A stretch of DNA of 64,000 nucleotides from CAJXUU01 sp963975265 (GCA_963975265.1 CAXBGT010000003.1:1-64000), one strand, 5' to 3'; shown: positions 37,302-47,487, numbered from the stretch's first letter. Notes: generated by a model not told the origin, from the letters alone. Program-made: numbers and translations.

Positions 37302-37513
37302 ATGAAAATTATCTCATTCTGGCTCACACGAATCCCATGCAACTCAATCGTTTAGTTGTACGACTGAGTGATGAACATTCACGGTTTTAAATTCATATTG
37401 ATGCCAAGGCTGACATTAATGATTTCAAAGAACAAATCGATTTACCTAATGTAGTTATTATCAAAAAAACGCTGTTTATAGGATTCCAATATATTAAACA
37501 GCAAAAACCTTAA
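37302..37513 (+). pseudogene. Remnant of a core-2/I-branching glycosyltransferase
   Basis: Reading from 37304, one frame gives YLILAHTNPMQLNRLVVRL, then SDEHSRF, a stop (TAA 37388-37390), then IHIDAKADINDFKEQIDLP and NVVIIKK before a second stop at 37511. These are the opening blocks of core-2/I-branching beta-1,6-N-acetylglucosaminyltransferases (LILAHTNP, FYIHIDxK). The stop replaces the Tyr of FYIHID. The ATG at 37302 is one base out of frame. The rest of the gene (about 200 residues) is missing. Outside this piece the 37015-37590 gap holds A/T-rich sequence and one terminator. Confidence 0.72.
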
Positions 37514-37515
37514 TT

Positions 37516-37552
37516 AAAAAAGCAGCTATAACTTTCGCTATAACTGCTTTTT
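37516..37552 (-). terminator. Bidirectional-looking terminator after the LRR/SprB-repeat gene
   Basis: AAAAAGCAGCTATA pairs with TATAACTGCTTTTT (one mismatch) around an 8-base loop. T tracts occur on both strands. It lies 39 bases beyond the stop of the large minus-strand gene. Confidence 0.75.
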
Positions 37553-37590
37553 CTTGTGAGCGATGAGATCCTGATCTTCAATGTATCATT

Positions 37591-40500
37591 CTAATGTGTT
37601 ACTACAATTTTTTTGTATAGGTATTCCCCCTCGATCTTAAGCTTCAGTATGTAGATTCCAGCATTCAGTGTTTTAGTGTCCACCATAAATTTTCCATCAG
37701 CACTATTCTTGCTTAGTATTAAAATTTGACGACCTCTAAGATCTGTAATACTGATATTTATTTCCTTAACAAATGACTCTCCAAAGTCAATAGTTAAGAT
37801 GTTGTCAACCGGGTTGGGATATACATTGACACTTGACTCCTTCCAATCATGGATTGCAGTTAAGTCATCCACACAGATCGTAGTGTCGACAGTACATTCA
37901 GTTGCTGGGTCAGTGACTACTAAGGTGTAACATCCAACCTCCAAGCCCGCAATATCTTCATCCGAAGAGTTATAGTTATTGTCTCCTGTCCAATTATAAG
38001 AATAATCTCCGTTTGAGCTGATATTAATTGAGCCCATCTGTCCAGCTTCTACATGAACGATCTCATCCACAGTAATGATCATCTCTTCTGGCTGATCTAT
38101 AGTATAACTTTGCTCAACACTGCAATTCTTGCTGTCTGTGATGGTCACTGAATAATCTCCCGTACACAAGTTGTTATTTGATGCCCCGTTAGTCCATGTA
38201 TATGTCAGTGGACTAACGGCATTGACTACATCTGTAATATCAATACTACCATCACATTCACCGTAACAAGATGCATTTGCTACTGTTGATTCCACTTCCA
38301 ACACTGGACACACAAATTCAATAATGGTTGCTGAATCAGTTACAGTACATCCATTTGAGTCAGTGATGATAACTGTATATATATTGGGACTCAAGCCCTC
38401 GATCGATTGAGATGTTTCACCATTAGACCATTCATATTCATAGGGTGATGTTCCGCCTGATGGTGTTGCAGTTGCTGCGCCATCAATGGCATCGTTTCCT
38501 GATTCATCCGTACTGTTGATGTCAACTGTCAACTCGTTTGGTGCTTCTATTATATATGATCCAAGTACAGCACAGTTATTACCGTCTACTACTGTGACAC
38601 TATATGTCCCAGCACACAAATCTGTTATACTTTCTTCAGTTGATCCATTATCCCATGTGTAGGTCGATGGTGATTGCCCACCCTCTATTCCAGTAATACT
38701 AATACTACCAATGCAATCGCCAAAACATGGGTTATGAAGAACGGTGCTTTGTATGATTAGCCCTTGACATTCAAATTCTACAACGTTCACTGTTTCTGTG
38801 GACTCACATCCATTTGCATCCGTGACCGTCACTGAGTATTCCGCAGGACTTAATCCAATGATCATTTGAGTACTATCACCATTGCTCCAACTGTATGTAT
38901 AAGGTTCAGTGCCTCCAGTTGGATTTGCCGCAGCTGTTCCATCATTAAAACCATTGCCTGTCTCGTTTGTGGCTGTGGCATTTGGGACAAGTTCAGTTGG
39001 CTCTGTAATTGTAAATGATTCTGAGATAGAACAGTTGACAGCATCTGTAACTGTAACTGAATATGATCCATCACATAGGCTGTCAATTGTTGATCCCATT
39101 TCACTATTAGACCACAAATAAGTGAAAGGTGGAACTCCATTTGTTACGCCAGTAATAACTATTGAGCCATCACATACTTCAAAACAGGTGGCATCCTCCT
39201 GTGTGGATGTTATGGTAAGTGTAGGACACACAAATTCATTGACAATAACGGTATCACTAGCGCTGCACATGTTTGCATCGGTGACTATCACAGTATATGT
39301 TGTTGGCGGGAGGGTGTCAATGGATTGTGTTGTTTCTCCATTGCTCCATGCATATGTGTATATGGGTGTGCCGCCTGTCGGTGTGCACATTGCTGTGCCA
39401 TCATTAAAACCATTACCCGTCTCATCAGTGGCAGATGCGTTGGGAACTGGAAGAGGATTTACAGTTACAATAACTTCATCGGTATCTTCACAGCCATTGC
39501 CTGCGCCAACTGTTACTGTATATGTTGTAGTAGTAGTTGGATTGGCAGTCGGATTGCTGATATTGGCGTCATCCAAACTGTCTGTAGGACTCCAACTGTA
39601 AACAGTTCCTCCTGATGCGTTTAATTGGGTGCTACCACCCGCACAGAATGCTACATCATCTCCAGCAGCAGCTGTGATTTCTTCAGTCGTGAAGGATTCT
39701 TCAGCACAACCAATTGCATCTCCACTTGCCTTGTATGGAGTGATCGTTACATATATAGTTGTGGCACATGGAAAATCAATAGGGTCGAAGGTGGTGACGT
39801 TACCAAGGTCTTCATTATCGTATAAGTCATTGCCTCCTGATGAAGTTCCTATGGTTAGTTTGTAACCAGTTGCATCAGTAACAGATTGCCACGTTAAGTC
39901 TGTGGTGATGTAGACCATGGTAGATCCATCGGTTGGAGTAGTCAGGTTTGTACAGGATGGAGGCAGTGCATCACAAGCATTGTTTATTTCAGTTACACTA
40001 TTACACCCTGTCATATTATCGTGTATATCTTTTGTTTTATTTGGTAAATCAAGGAAGCTACAGATACTTTGCACTTCGCATTCAGAGAGAGAAGCGTTAT
40101 TGAAAATTTCTAAATCTTCATCAAAAGTACTTTGTGCTTCAATAGTTGCAGGGTCTATGTTTTGAATACCAGATAAACTCGTTAAGGCATCATTTCCCCA
40201 AAGTACAATTCGACCACCAATAGAGGAGAGATTGTCCAATCCTGATAAACTAGTTAATTCAGGATTTAATTGAATAGCAAGGAATCCGCCAATAGAGGAA
40301 AGATTGTTCAGCGCTGATAAGCTAGTTAATACATCATTTTGAGAAATTATAATGGAAGTACCAATAGAGGAAAGATTGTCCAATCCTGACAAACTAGTTA
40401 ATGCAGCATTACCAGAAATACTAAGGCTATTTGTAGATGCGATATTGTCCAATCCTGATAAGCTCGGTAATACCTCATTTGAAGAAATCAAAAGGGAACC

Positions 40501-41154
40501 AATAGATGAAATATTTCCCAACGCTGATAAACTTGTTAAGGCATCATTTCCCCAAATTTGAATATTTTCCCCAATAGACGAGAGATTTTCCAACCCTGAC
40601 AAGTTCATTAAGGCAGCATTAGCAATAATACGAAGGCTATTACCAACAGTGGAAATATTTTCCAATCCTGATAAGCTCGTTAAGGAAGGATTACTTCTAA
40701 TATGGAGGTCTCCGCCAATAGATGAAAGATTGCTCAAAACCGATATGCTTGTTAAGGCAGTATTACTTGCAATAAAAAGTTCTCCGCCAATAGATGAGAG
40801 ATTTGCCAACCCTGACAAGTTTGTTGAAGTGATATTAGAAATTGTAATATCGCCGCCTATAGAAGTAATATTGTGCAAACCTGATAAGTTGGATAGGGCA
40901 TAATTATAATTAATAATTAAATCTCCCCCAAGAGAGGTGAGCTGTGCTAATCCGTTAAGATTTGTTATATCATCATTTATTGATTCTTCAATGAGCACAT
41001 TTCCCTCAATCTCAGTACAATTTGGATAGTTCGTAGCAAAATTATCGATTTGTTGTTGAGTGCTAAAAGTCATTCCACCTGGCAAACAGGATTGAGCCAA
41101 TACGAATTGGGTACTGAATAAAAATAATACGAGTATCAAATAAAATTTCTTCAT
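37591..41154 (-). CDS. Secreted leucine-rich-repeat and SprB-repeat protein with type IX sorting domain
   Basis: 1187 aa. A signal peptide (MKKFYLILVLFLFS to VLAQ) is followed by about 12 leucine-rich repeats of roughly 23 residues (pattern LSSIGGDLHIRSNPSLTSLS) to about residue 360, in the style of receptor L-domains. An Fn3-like segment (WQSVTDATGYKLTIG) follows, then a short PKD/Ig-like domain and about six SprB-type repeats (YAWSNGETTQSID, YTVIVTDANMC). The C-terminal 80 residues are a type A sorting domain (VNVYPNPVDNILTIDFG, LNAGIYILKLKI). It is likely exported by the type IX system and attached to the surface, with adhesion or recognition the inferred role. Confidence 0.93.
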   Translation of the reverse strand: MKKFYLILVLFLFSTQFVLAQSCLPGGMTFSTQQQIDNFATNYPNCTEIEGNVLIEESINDDITNLNGLAQLTSLGGDLIINYNYALSNLSGLHNITSIGGDITISNITSTNLSGLANLSSIGGELFIASNTALTSISVLSNLSSIGGDLHIRSNPSLTSLSGLENISTVGNSLRIIANAALMNLSGLENLSSIGENIQIWGNDALTSLSALGNISSIGSLLISSNEVLPSLSGLDNIASTNSLSISGNAALTSLSGLDNLSSIGTSIIISQNDVLTSLSALNNLSSIGGFLAIQLNPELTSLSGLDNLSSIGGRIVLWGNDALTSLSGIQNIDPATIEAQSTFDEDLEIFNNASLSECEVQSICSFLDLPNKTKDIHDNMTGCNSVTEINNACDALPPSCTNLTTPTDGSTMVYITTDLTWQSVTDATGYKLTIGTSSGGNDLYDNEDLGNVTTFDPIDFPCATTIYVTITPYKASGDAIGCAEESFTTEEITAAAGDDVAFCAGGSTQLNASGGTVYSWSPTDSLDDANISNPTANPTTTTTYTVTVGAGNGCEDTDEVIVTVNPLPVPNASATDETGNGFNDGTAMCTPTGGTPIYTYAWSNGETTQSIDTLPPTTYTVIVTDANMCSASDTVIVNEFVCPTLTITSTQEDATCFEVCDGSIVITGVTNGVPPFTYLWSNSEMGSTIDSLCDGSYSVTVTDAVNCSISESFTITEPTELVPNATATNETGNGFNDGTAAANPTGGTEPYTYSWSNGDSTQMIIGLSPAEYSVTVTDANGCESTETVNVVEFECQGLIIQSTVLHNPCFGDCIGSISITGIEGGQSPSTYTWDNGSTEESITDLCAGTYSVTVVDGNNCAVLGSYIIEAPNELTVDINSTDESGNDAIDGAATATPSGGTSPYEYEWSNGETSQSIEGLSPNIYTVIITDSNGCTVTDSATIIEFVCPVLEVESTVANASCYGECDGSIDITDVVNAVSPLTYTWTNGASNNNLCTGDYSVTITDSKNCSVEQSYTIDQPEEMIITVDEIVHVEAGQMGSINISSNGDYSYNWTGDNNYNSSDEDIAGLEVGCYTLVVTDPATECTVDTTICVDDLTAIHDWKESSVNVYPNPVDNILTIDFGESFVKEINISITDLRGRQILILSKNSADGKFMVDTKTLNAGIYILKLKIEGEYLYKKIVVTH

Positions 41155-41333
41155 AGAAGAATGATTTATGTTATATAATTAAAAAACCTAGTAGACAATG
41201 CAGTAAGACTTTCTACTGCACTTATCTCTATTCTAAAAATAATCATTTATCATGTAAAAAGCAATATTCTAGGACTTTAATATGTAAGCTTATTTATTTA
41301 TTATTTATCAAAATAAGCTCCTCATATATAGCC

Positions 41334-42082
41334 TTATAAGCCCACTTTATATTCTAATTCTTGCTTGTCATACTCCCTTATGGCAAAATCAAATATCAGA
41401 CTTCTCCAATCTCCAAATAAATCATAACTGCTTTGTAATTCGAGTCTCTCTGCACCAACTGGAAGCTCAGCAGAAATGCTGCAAGAAGCACATTTTTTTC
41501 AAGTAATATTATTTTCAAAAGCAGGATAGTGTATAATAAATTTAATGAAAATTCATATTACAAAATATTGTTAATCAAATGATTGTAAAACTTACATAGC
41601 AAGTTTATTATTAACAAGACTTTTTTGACTTACAGTGTTTAGATATAACACCATCTCGTTCACCTATAAAAGATTTTTACATTATACTAATTCAGACTTC
41701 TTACATTTTGAATCTCTAATAAATTTGAAAGACTCCAATTCACCATCATAAGAAATAAAAAAATTATATTAAGCAATATTTCATTATCCCCCAATGTACA
41801 TTCTTGAATATTAACCGTACTAGCAACTTTTTCAAAAACGTAATTTTCATTGGGTTCAAAAAATAAAGTGCTTACTAATCCCAAAAGAATATTTTCATTG
41901 CTTAATCTTTCAGTTTTTCTGTCTGCTAAGTAGTTACTGCAATCTAAGTAAGATGACCTACTTCTTGTTGTAATTCTTAAATCGTCTAAAAATTCATATT
42001 CGTTTCAAATAATATTCTTCTTGACCAAAAGATTGTGAAATAGAACTTATAGTAAATATTACTAGTGCAAAAGGTATTTCAT
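41334..42082 (-). pseudogene. Multiply frameshifted secreted-protein gene
   Basis: The gap 41155-42342 is not empty. On the minus strand, from an ATG at 42082, one A short of frame, a signal peptide reads PFALVIFTISSISQSFGQEE. Frame changes near 42004 and near the A7 tract at 41757-41763 connect EYEFLDDLRITTRSRSSYL, STLFFEPNENYVFEKVAS and ISYDGELESFKFIRDS. A further piece, ELPVGAERLELQSSYDLFGD, reaches a stop at 41334-41336. Each segment is compositionally protein-like and they are collinear. I do not recognise the family. The 65-codon frame 41687-41884 is only one of its pieces. Confidence 0.55.
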
Positions 42083-42145
42083 AATAATTAGTTTATTAAC
42101 TAAGTGATAAAGTTTGTACATAAAAATATAAAATCCAAAGTAATA

Positions 42146-42195
42146 CCAATAAAAGAACACTCACTTTATTGGACCTTTATTGGACCTTTATTGGA
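42146..42195. repeat. 11-bp tandem repeat with an inverted copy upstream of the beta-oxidation operon
   Basis: CTTTATTGGAC occurs twice, followed by a partial third copy (42164-42195). CCAATAAAAG at 42146-42155 is a near-perfect inverted copy of the unit. The block lies about 150-200 bases upstream of the start at 42343. Helical-phase (11-bp) repeats of this kind can be operator arrays. Confidence 0.6.
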
Positions 42196-42342
42196 AGATA
42201 AAATAAAATACTAACTAAATTGATTTCGTAAAAACTATACTCAGAGTTAAATTTTCTATATTTACCAAAACATAAACAATAGTTGCGGGTTGATATCCCT
42301 ATATTGTAGATTCAAAGATTAACAACAAAAAATAAATCACAA

Positions 42343-44742
42343 ATGGCTAGAAGAATAGCAAAGGCTGCCGTCTTAGGCTCAGGGGTTATGGGATCAGGGA
42401 TAGCTTGCCATCTTGCCAATATCGGTCTAGAGGTGATTATGCTCGACATAGTACCTTTCGATCTTCCTGAAGACAAGAAAAATGACAAATCCGCTAGAAA
42501 TAGCATCGTAGATGGTGCCTTAAAAGCAGCTTTGAAGTCCAAGCCAGCGCCACTCTATGATAAGAAGTTCGCATCTAGAATAACAACTGGCAACTTCACC
42601 GACGACTTCGATAAGATCAGCGACTGTGATTGGATCATTGAGGTAGTAATCGAAAGGTTGGATATCAAGAAGCAGATTTTTAAAAAAGTAGATCAGTATA
42701 GAAAATTTGATTCTCTAGTGACGTCTAATACATCAGGCATCCCCATATATCAATTGGCAGATGGTCGAACAGAGAACTTTATTGAAAATTTTTGTGGTAC
42801 ACACTTCTTTAATCCTGCGAGATACATGAGATTATTCGAAGTGATTCCTCACGCGTCAACAGATCCAGCTGTTGTAGACTTCTGGATGGAGTATGGAGAT
42901 AAGTACCTTGGCAAACAATCTGTGAAGTGTAAAGATACACCTGCGTTTATAGCAAATAGAATCGGATTCTATACTGGAAATAAAGTAATAGAGCTTACAC
43001 AAAAGTACAATCTCAAAATCGAGGAAGTAGATAAACTAACAGGGGCTCCATTGGCCATGCCAAATACAGGTAGCTTCAGGTTAGTAGATCTTGTTGGACT
43101 TGATACGAGTGTAAAAGTAACTCAAGGTGTGGTCGATAACTGCCCAGATGACGAGTACGTAGCCAAAGTAAAAGCTGCTGGCAATCCCAAATTCATAGAC
43201 TTCTTACTTGAGAATAAATTCTTAGGAGATAAGACTGGACATGGATACTACAAGAAGACAAATGATAGAGACGATAAAGGTAAGAGAATCATCTTAGCGC
43301 TCGATCTCGAAACATTAGAATACAAACCTTCTATTAGTCCAAGACTAGATGCAATCGGTATAGGTAAGAAGGTTGAAATCATGGACAAGCGTATCAAAGA
43401 TATGATGGCGCTAGAATCTGATGATGGTAAGTTTATCAAGGAATTCCTTTTAGGTACTCTCGCCTATGCTGCCAATAGAGTCCCAGAAATATCTGACGAT
43501 ATCTACAGCATAGATAATGGAATGACTGCAGGCTATGCATGGACATATGGTCCTTTCCACTTTTTTGATATGATTGGACTCAAAGAAGGGGTTGCTCAAG
43601 GAGAAGCTATCGGCGAGACATTCCCTAAATGGATACATGAAATGATCGATGCTGGTCATACATCATTCTATAGGACTGAAGACGGTCAGAAGAAATACTA
43701 TGACATTGCAAGTAAGTCATATAAAGTAATTCCTGGCACAGAAGAAATTCTTCACTTAGACAACTACAGGGGTCAAGAACCAGTATATAAAAATGCTGAA
43801 TGTACAGTTCATGATATTGGTGATGGCGTATTATGTTTCGAATTTACATCTAAGGCCAACACGATCGGTGAAGGAACTGGTGAAGGAATGCTAGAAGCTC
43901 TCAGAATTGCAGAAGAAGGAGATTGGAAAGGTATTGTCATTGGAAATAATGATAAGAACTTCTCAGTTGGTGCTAATCTTATGGCTGTCGGTATGATAGC
44001 GATGCAGAAAGACTTCGAGACATTGGAGAAAATGGTACATGGATTCCAACAGATAAATATGAATATTAGATATTCTAAGATTCCTGTTGTATGTGCTACT
44101 CAAGGATACGTATTCGGTGGTGGATGTGAAATCCTCATGCACTGTGATGCCGCGGTAGTGGCTGCAGAATCTTATATTGGACTTGTAGAAGTGGGCGTAG
44201 GTCTTCTTCCTGGAGGAGCCGGCACGAAAGAATTCGCAGTTAGAGCATCTGAGTCATTTTTCGAAGGAGACGTACAAATCCCAACAATGATCGAGAAACT
44301 AAAGGCGATAGCAACAGCAACTGTTTCGACTTCTGGCCATGAAGGATTTAACAATGGCACTCTTCTTTCACACAGAGACAGAGTAGTAGTAAATACTTCA
44401 AGGGTATTGGCTGAAGCTAAAAAAGAAGTCCTAAAACTAGCTGATAATTACACTCCCCCTGTACCAAAAAACCCAACAGTCCTAGGTCGAGGAGCATTAT
44501 CAACACTCTACACAGCAATCAATGAGTTCAAACTAGGAAATTACATGTCTGATTATGATGTAGAGATATCTAGAAAAGTAGCTTTTGTATTGTGTGGCGG
44601 TGATTTGACACAGAGTCAACAAGTTTCTGAGCAATACTTACTTGATATAGAAAAAGAAGGTTTCTTAGAGTTGCTAGGTAATCAGAAGACATTGGATCGT
44701 ATCCAGTATATGTTGATGAATAATAAGCCGTTAAGGAATTAG
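42343..44742 (+). CDS. 3-hydroxyacyl-CoA dehydrogenase / enoyl-CoA hydratase fusion
   Basis: 799 aa. The N-terminal dehydrogenase has the NAD loop AAVLGSGVMGSGIACHLANIG-type GxGxxG, with the catalytic-His region CGTHFFNPARYM and the C-terminal helical domain to about residue 420. The crotonase domain (about 490-690) has the oxyanion-hole segments VIGNNDKNFSVGANLMA and GYVFGGGCEILMHCD. This domain order is like FadN of Bacillus, opposite to E. coli FadB. It performs hydration and NAD-dependent oxidation of fatty acyl-CoA. The thiolase gene follows 66 bases downstream. Confidence 0.95.
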   Translation: MARRIAKAAVLGSGVMGSGIACHLANIGLEVIMLDIVPFDLPEDKKNDKSARNSIVDGALKAALKSKPAPLYDKKFASRITTGNFTDDFDKISDCDWIIEVVIERLDIKKQIFKKVDQYRKFDSLVTSNTSGIPIYQLADGRTENFIENFCGTHFFNPARYMRLFEVIPHASTDPAVVDFWMEYGDKYLGKQSVKCKDTPAFIANRIGFYTGNKVIELTQKYNLKIEEVDKLTGAPLAMPNTGSFRLVDLVGLDTSVKVTQGVVDNCPDDEYVAKVKAAGNPKFIDFLLENKFLGDKTGHGYYKKTNDRDDKGKRIILALDLETLEYKPSISPRLDAIGIGKKVEIMDKRIKDMMALESDDGKFIKEFLLGTLAYAANRVPEISDDIYSIDNGMTAGYAWTYGPFHFFDMIGLKEGVAQGEAIGETFPKWIHEMIDAGHTSFYRTEDGQKKYYDIASKSYKVIPGTEEILHLDNYRGQEPVYKNAECTVHDIGDGVLCFEFTSKANTIGEGTGEGMLEALRIAEEGDWKGIVIGNNDKNFSVGANLMAVGMIAMQKDFETLEKMVHGFQQINMNIRYSKIPVVCATQGYVFGGGCEILMHCDAAVVAAESYIGLVEVGVGLLPGGAGTKEFAVRASESFFEGDVQIPTMIEKLKAIATATVSTSGHEGFNNGTLLSHRDRVVVNTSRVLAEAKKEVLKLADNYTPPVPKNPTVLGRGALSTLYTAINEFKLGNYMSDYDVEISRKVAFVLCGGDLTQSQQVSEQYLLDIEKEGFLELLGNQKTLDRIQYMLMNNKPLRN

Positions 44743-44808
44743 ATTTTAATAGTCAATTAATTAAAAATCCGAATTTGAGTAGTACTTAAATTCTCAAAAA
44801 AAATAAAA

Positions 44809-45978
44809 ATGGAAGCTTATATTGTAAAAGGTTTTCGATCTCCTGTAGGTAAAGCAAAGCGAGGAGGTTTTAAAAATTATCGTTCGGATGATTTAGCAGT
44901 AGATGTATTAAAACACTTACTAGATTCCGTTCCAAATGTAGATCCAAAAACGGTCGATGACGTAATCGTTGGATGTGCAAACCCTGAAGGAGAGCAAGGG
45001 CTACAAATAGGTCGACTTATCGGAGCAAGAGCTCTCGGACAAGAAGTAGCAGGTATGACTGTAAATAGGTACTGTGCATCAGGATTAGAAACAATCTCGA
45101 TTGCGGTCGCAAAGATCAAGGCTGGAATGGGTCATATCTATGCCGCCGGAGGAACTGAAAGCATGAGTATAATCCCTATGACAGGGTACAAACTTGCTCC
45201 AAGTTATAAAGCTGCGATGAATAATATTAACTACCATGTAGGCATGGGTGCAACCGCAGAAGCGGTTGCTGCTAAGTACAACGTGACTCGTGAAGAAGCG
45301 GATGCATTTGCAGCCAAATCTCATGACAAGGCGGCTGTAGCAATAGATTCTGGCTACTTTGATGATCAAATCGTCCCAATTACAGTGGAGGATATTTTTG
45401 TCAAAGATGGTAAGAGAGTAGAATCTTCTCATACCGTAACGATGGATGAGGGTGTTAGAAGGTCAACTACGAAAGAAGGTTTGGCTAATCTAAGACCAGT
45501 ATTTAAGTTGAACGGTATCGTCACAGCTGGAAATAGTTCTCAAATTTCTGATGGTGCGGCATTTGTACTGGTTGTAAGTGAAAAAATGGTGAAGGAATTA
45601 AATCTTGAGCCAATTGCCAGATTAGTTTCTTGTTCTGTCGGTGGTGTAGATCCTCTTTATATGGGAATTGGGCCATGTGTAGCTATACCAAAAGCATTGA
45701 AGCAAGCTGGACTGAAGCAGTCAGATATCGATTTGACAGAGTTGAATGAAGCATTCGCAACACAAGCATTAGCCGTGATCAGGCAAGCTGGCTTAAACCC
45801 AGAAACGACAAATATCAATGGTGGAGCAATCGCACTTGGACACCCACTAGGATGTACAGGAGCTAAGCTATCTATCCAAGTGATGAATGACCTCAAAAGA
45901 ACTGGCGGAAAATACGGAATGGTCACAGCCTGTGTGGGTGGTGGTCAAGGTATCGCTGGTATTTATGAGATGTTGTAA
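44809..45978 (+). CDS. fadA: Acetyl-CoA C-acyltransferase (thiolase)
   Basis: 389 aa, normal length. The acyl-accepting Cys is in NRYCASGLETI (about residue 89), and the C-terminal His/Cys pair is in GHPLGCTGAKL and CVGGGQGIAG. It cleaves 3-ketoacyl-CoA with CoA. It lies directly behind the HAD/hydratase fusion with no terminator between, so the pair is a two-gene beta-oxidation operon. The acyl-CoA dehydrogenase is elsewhere. The symbol is by function. Confidence 0.96.
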   Translation: MEAYIVKGFRSPVGKAKRGGFKNYRSDDLAVDVLKHLLDSVPNVDPKTVDDVIVGCANPEGEQGLQIGRLIGARALGQEVAGMTVNRYCASGLETISIAVAKIKAGMGHIYAAGGTESMSIIPMTGYKLAPSYKAAMNNINYHVGMGATAEAVAAKYNVTREEADAFAAKSHDKAAVAIDSGYFDDQIVPITVEDIFVKDGKRVESSHTVTMDEGVRRSTTKEGLANLRPVFKLNGIVTAGNSSQISDGAAFVLVVSEKMVKELNLEPIARLVSCSVGGVDPLYMGIGPCVAIPKALKQAGLKQSDIDLTELNEAFATQALAVIRQAGLNPETTNINGGAIALGHPLGCTGAKLSIQVMNDLKRTGGKYGMVTACVGGGQGIAGIYEML

Positions 45979-46002
45979 GAACTTATTATAAGCAATTCCC
46001 TG

Positions 46003-46038
46003 GACCTGGTAGACTTTTAGTTTATCAGGTCTTTTTTT
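46003..46038 (+). terminator. Rho-independent terminator after the thiolase gene
   Basis: GACCTGGTA pairs with TATCAGGTC around an 11-base loop, followed by T7. It lies 24 bases after the stop, ending the beta-oxidation operon. Confidence 0.85.
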
Positions 46039-46072
46039 GTTGCTACTTTATACTAAATCCTATCTTTGATTA

Positions 46073-47161
46073 ATGAAAAAAATCCTAGTCATATCAAACT
46101 ACAGAGGTTTCCATACCGCACGCCCAGAAGCAGAGATATTTATAGGTCTTTCGAAACTAGGATTTGACATTACAATCATGACCTATCCTGATGCTGAATA
46201 TATTAAAAGGTTCGAAGAAAATGGTGTTAGAGTAATCCCAATTCATCCAAGTAAAAGATATGATAAAAAATTCATCTTGTTATTAAAAGAAGAAATTAAC
46301 CGTGAATCATATGACATCCTTCAATTATACAATAACAAAGCAATCTCTAATGGAATACAAGCAGCTAAAAATTTACCTATAAAAATAGTGATTTATAGAG
46401 GTGCGTCTTCTAATATGGCATGGTACAATCCAATTAATTACTTAAAATTCTTCCATCCAAGAATAGATTATGTAGTCTGTAACTCAGAAGAAATCAGACA
46501 GCAGTTTCTTAAAGTACCATTTTACAATAAAGACAAAGCTGTTACTATCTTTAAAGGTCATGATACAGAATGGTATAGAGGAGCAAAACCGCACAATATT
46601 AGAGCAGAATTAGATATTCCTGCCGATGCTCTAATCTTTGTAACCGTAGCTAATAATCGGAGATTTAAGGCAATTCCAGATCTTATTAAGGCTATTAAGT
46701 TTTTACCTACTGATACCGCAATCACATTTCTTATTATAGGTGAAGGTATGGATACTCCACAAATACGTACATTGACTTCCGATTCTTGTTATCAAGATAA
46801 GGTTCACTTTTTAGGCTATAGAAATGAATCACTAAATATTGTCGCAGCTTGCAATGCATTTGTACTGCCATCAATAGGTGGAGAATCTCTGACCAAGAGT
46901 GTGGTAGAGGCTATGTCGCTAGGTGTAGTACCTATCATTTCAGACATTGAAGGGAATAGGCCGCTAGTTAAAAATTTGGTTAATGGATACATATTCAAAA
47001 AGGCGAACCCAAGAGATCTAGCAGATACAATCTTAATGGCCTACAATAATCGCCATTCTTTACCCGACTTCTCAAAAGCTGCAAAATTAAAGATTGATCG
47101 AGACATTAATTCAGCAAAAACGATCATAGAATACTCAGATTTTTACAATCGTATTTCTTGA
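46073..47161 (+). CDS. Glycosyltransferase family 4
   Basis: 362 aa, GT-B fold. The N-terminal acceptor domain opens KKILVISNYRGFHTARPEAE. The C-terminal donor domain has FVTVANNRRFKAIPDLIKAI and the nucleotide-sugar EX7E motif in GGESLTKSVVEAMSLG, followed by VPIISDIEG. It has no signal peptide, so it is cytoplasmic or peripheral. Sugar and acceptor are unknown. It stands alone after the thiolase terminator. Confidence 0.93.
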   Translation: MKKILVISNYRGFHTARPEAEIFIGLSKLGFDITIMTYPDAEYIKRFEENGVRVIPIHPSKRYDKKFILLLKEEINRESYDILQLYNNKAISNGIQAAKNLPIKIVIYRGASSNMAWYNPINYLKFFHPRIDYVVCNSEEIRQQFLKVPFYNKDKAVTIFKGHDTEWYRGAKPHNIRAELDIPADALIFVTVANNRRFKAIPDLIKAIKFLPTDTAITFLIIGEGMDTPQIRTLTSDSCYQDKVHFLGYRNESLNIVAACNAFVLPSIGGESLTKSVVEAMSLGVVPIISDIEGNRPLVKNLVNGYIFKKANPRDLADTILMAYNNRHSLPDFSKAAKLKIDRDINSAKTIIEYSDFYNRIS

Positions 47162-47487
47162 AATGAATCAAGTCTCCAGTGCTTTAAGCACTAAGAGGAT
47201 AACCCCCTATTTTATTCTTATTGATTAAACAAAAATGTCAAACAGGTGCAATTCAAGTTGTCATATTTATGCAAACAATACTTGTTGCCACAATGAAAAT
47301 CAACATCCTAAGGCAACTCAGCGATATACAATTACGCAAAAAGCAAGTTAGTATAGTCAAAAGTTGAATTCAAAAAAACGACATCGTGAAATCCACTACG
47401 TAAAACGTCTGATAAAAAGTAGGGTAAATAATCACTAACTTGTCTTAATAATATTACTACCAATTTATTTATTGAAAACAAGCAAAT
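47162..47487. other. 326-base gap with a 15-base palindrome
   Basis: AGTGCTTTAAGCACT at 47178-47192, extended by CTC/GAG-like flanks, lies just after the glycosyltransferase stop and may be a T-poor terminator. The remaining 290 bases are A-rich. No reading frame, RNA gene or clear TAnnTTTG element was seen. Confidence 0.4.

Noticed and set aside
39122..40903. Several long plus-strand open frames opposite the LRR/SprB-repeat gene
   Set aside because: They are mirror images of the repeat units; the minus-strand frame has a signal peptide, recognisable domains and a sorting domain.
40190..40990. Regular ~70-base repeats that might be taken for a CRISPR array
   Set aside because: They encode in-frame 23-residue leucine-rich repeats, with diverged units and no conserved repeat/unique spacer pattern.
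41687..41884. Stand-alone 65-codon gene on the minus strand
   Set aside because: It is one segment of the frameshifted secreted-protein remnant, with coding-like sequence continuing on both sides in other frames.
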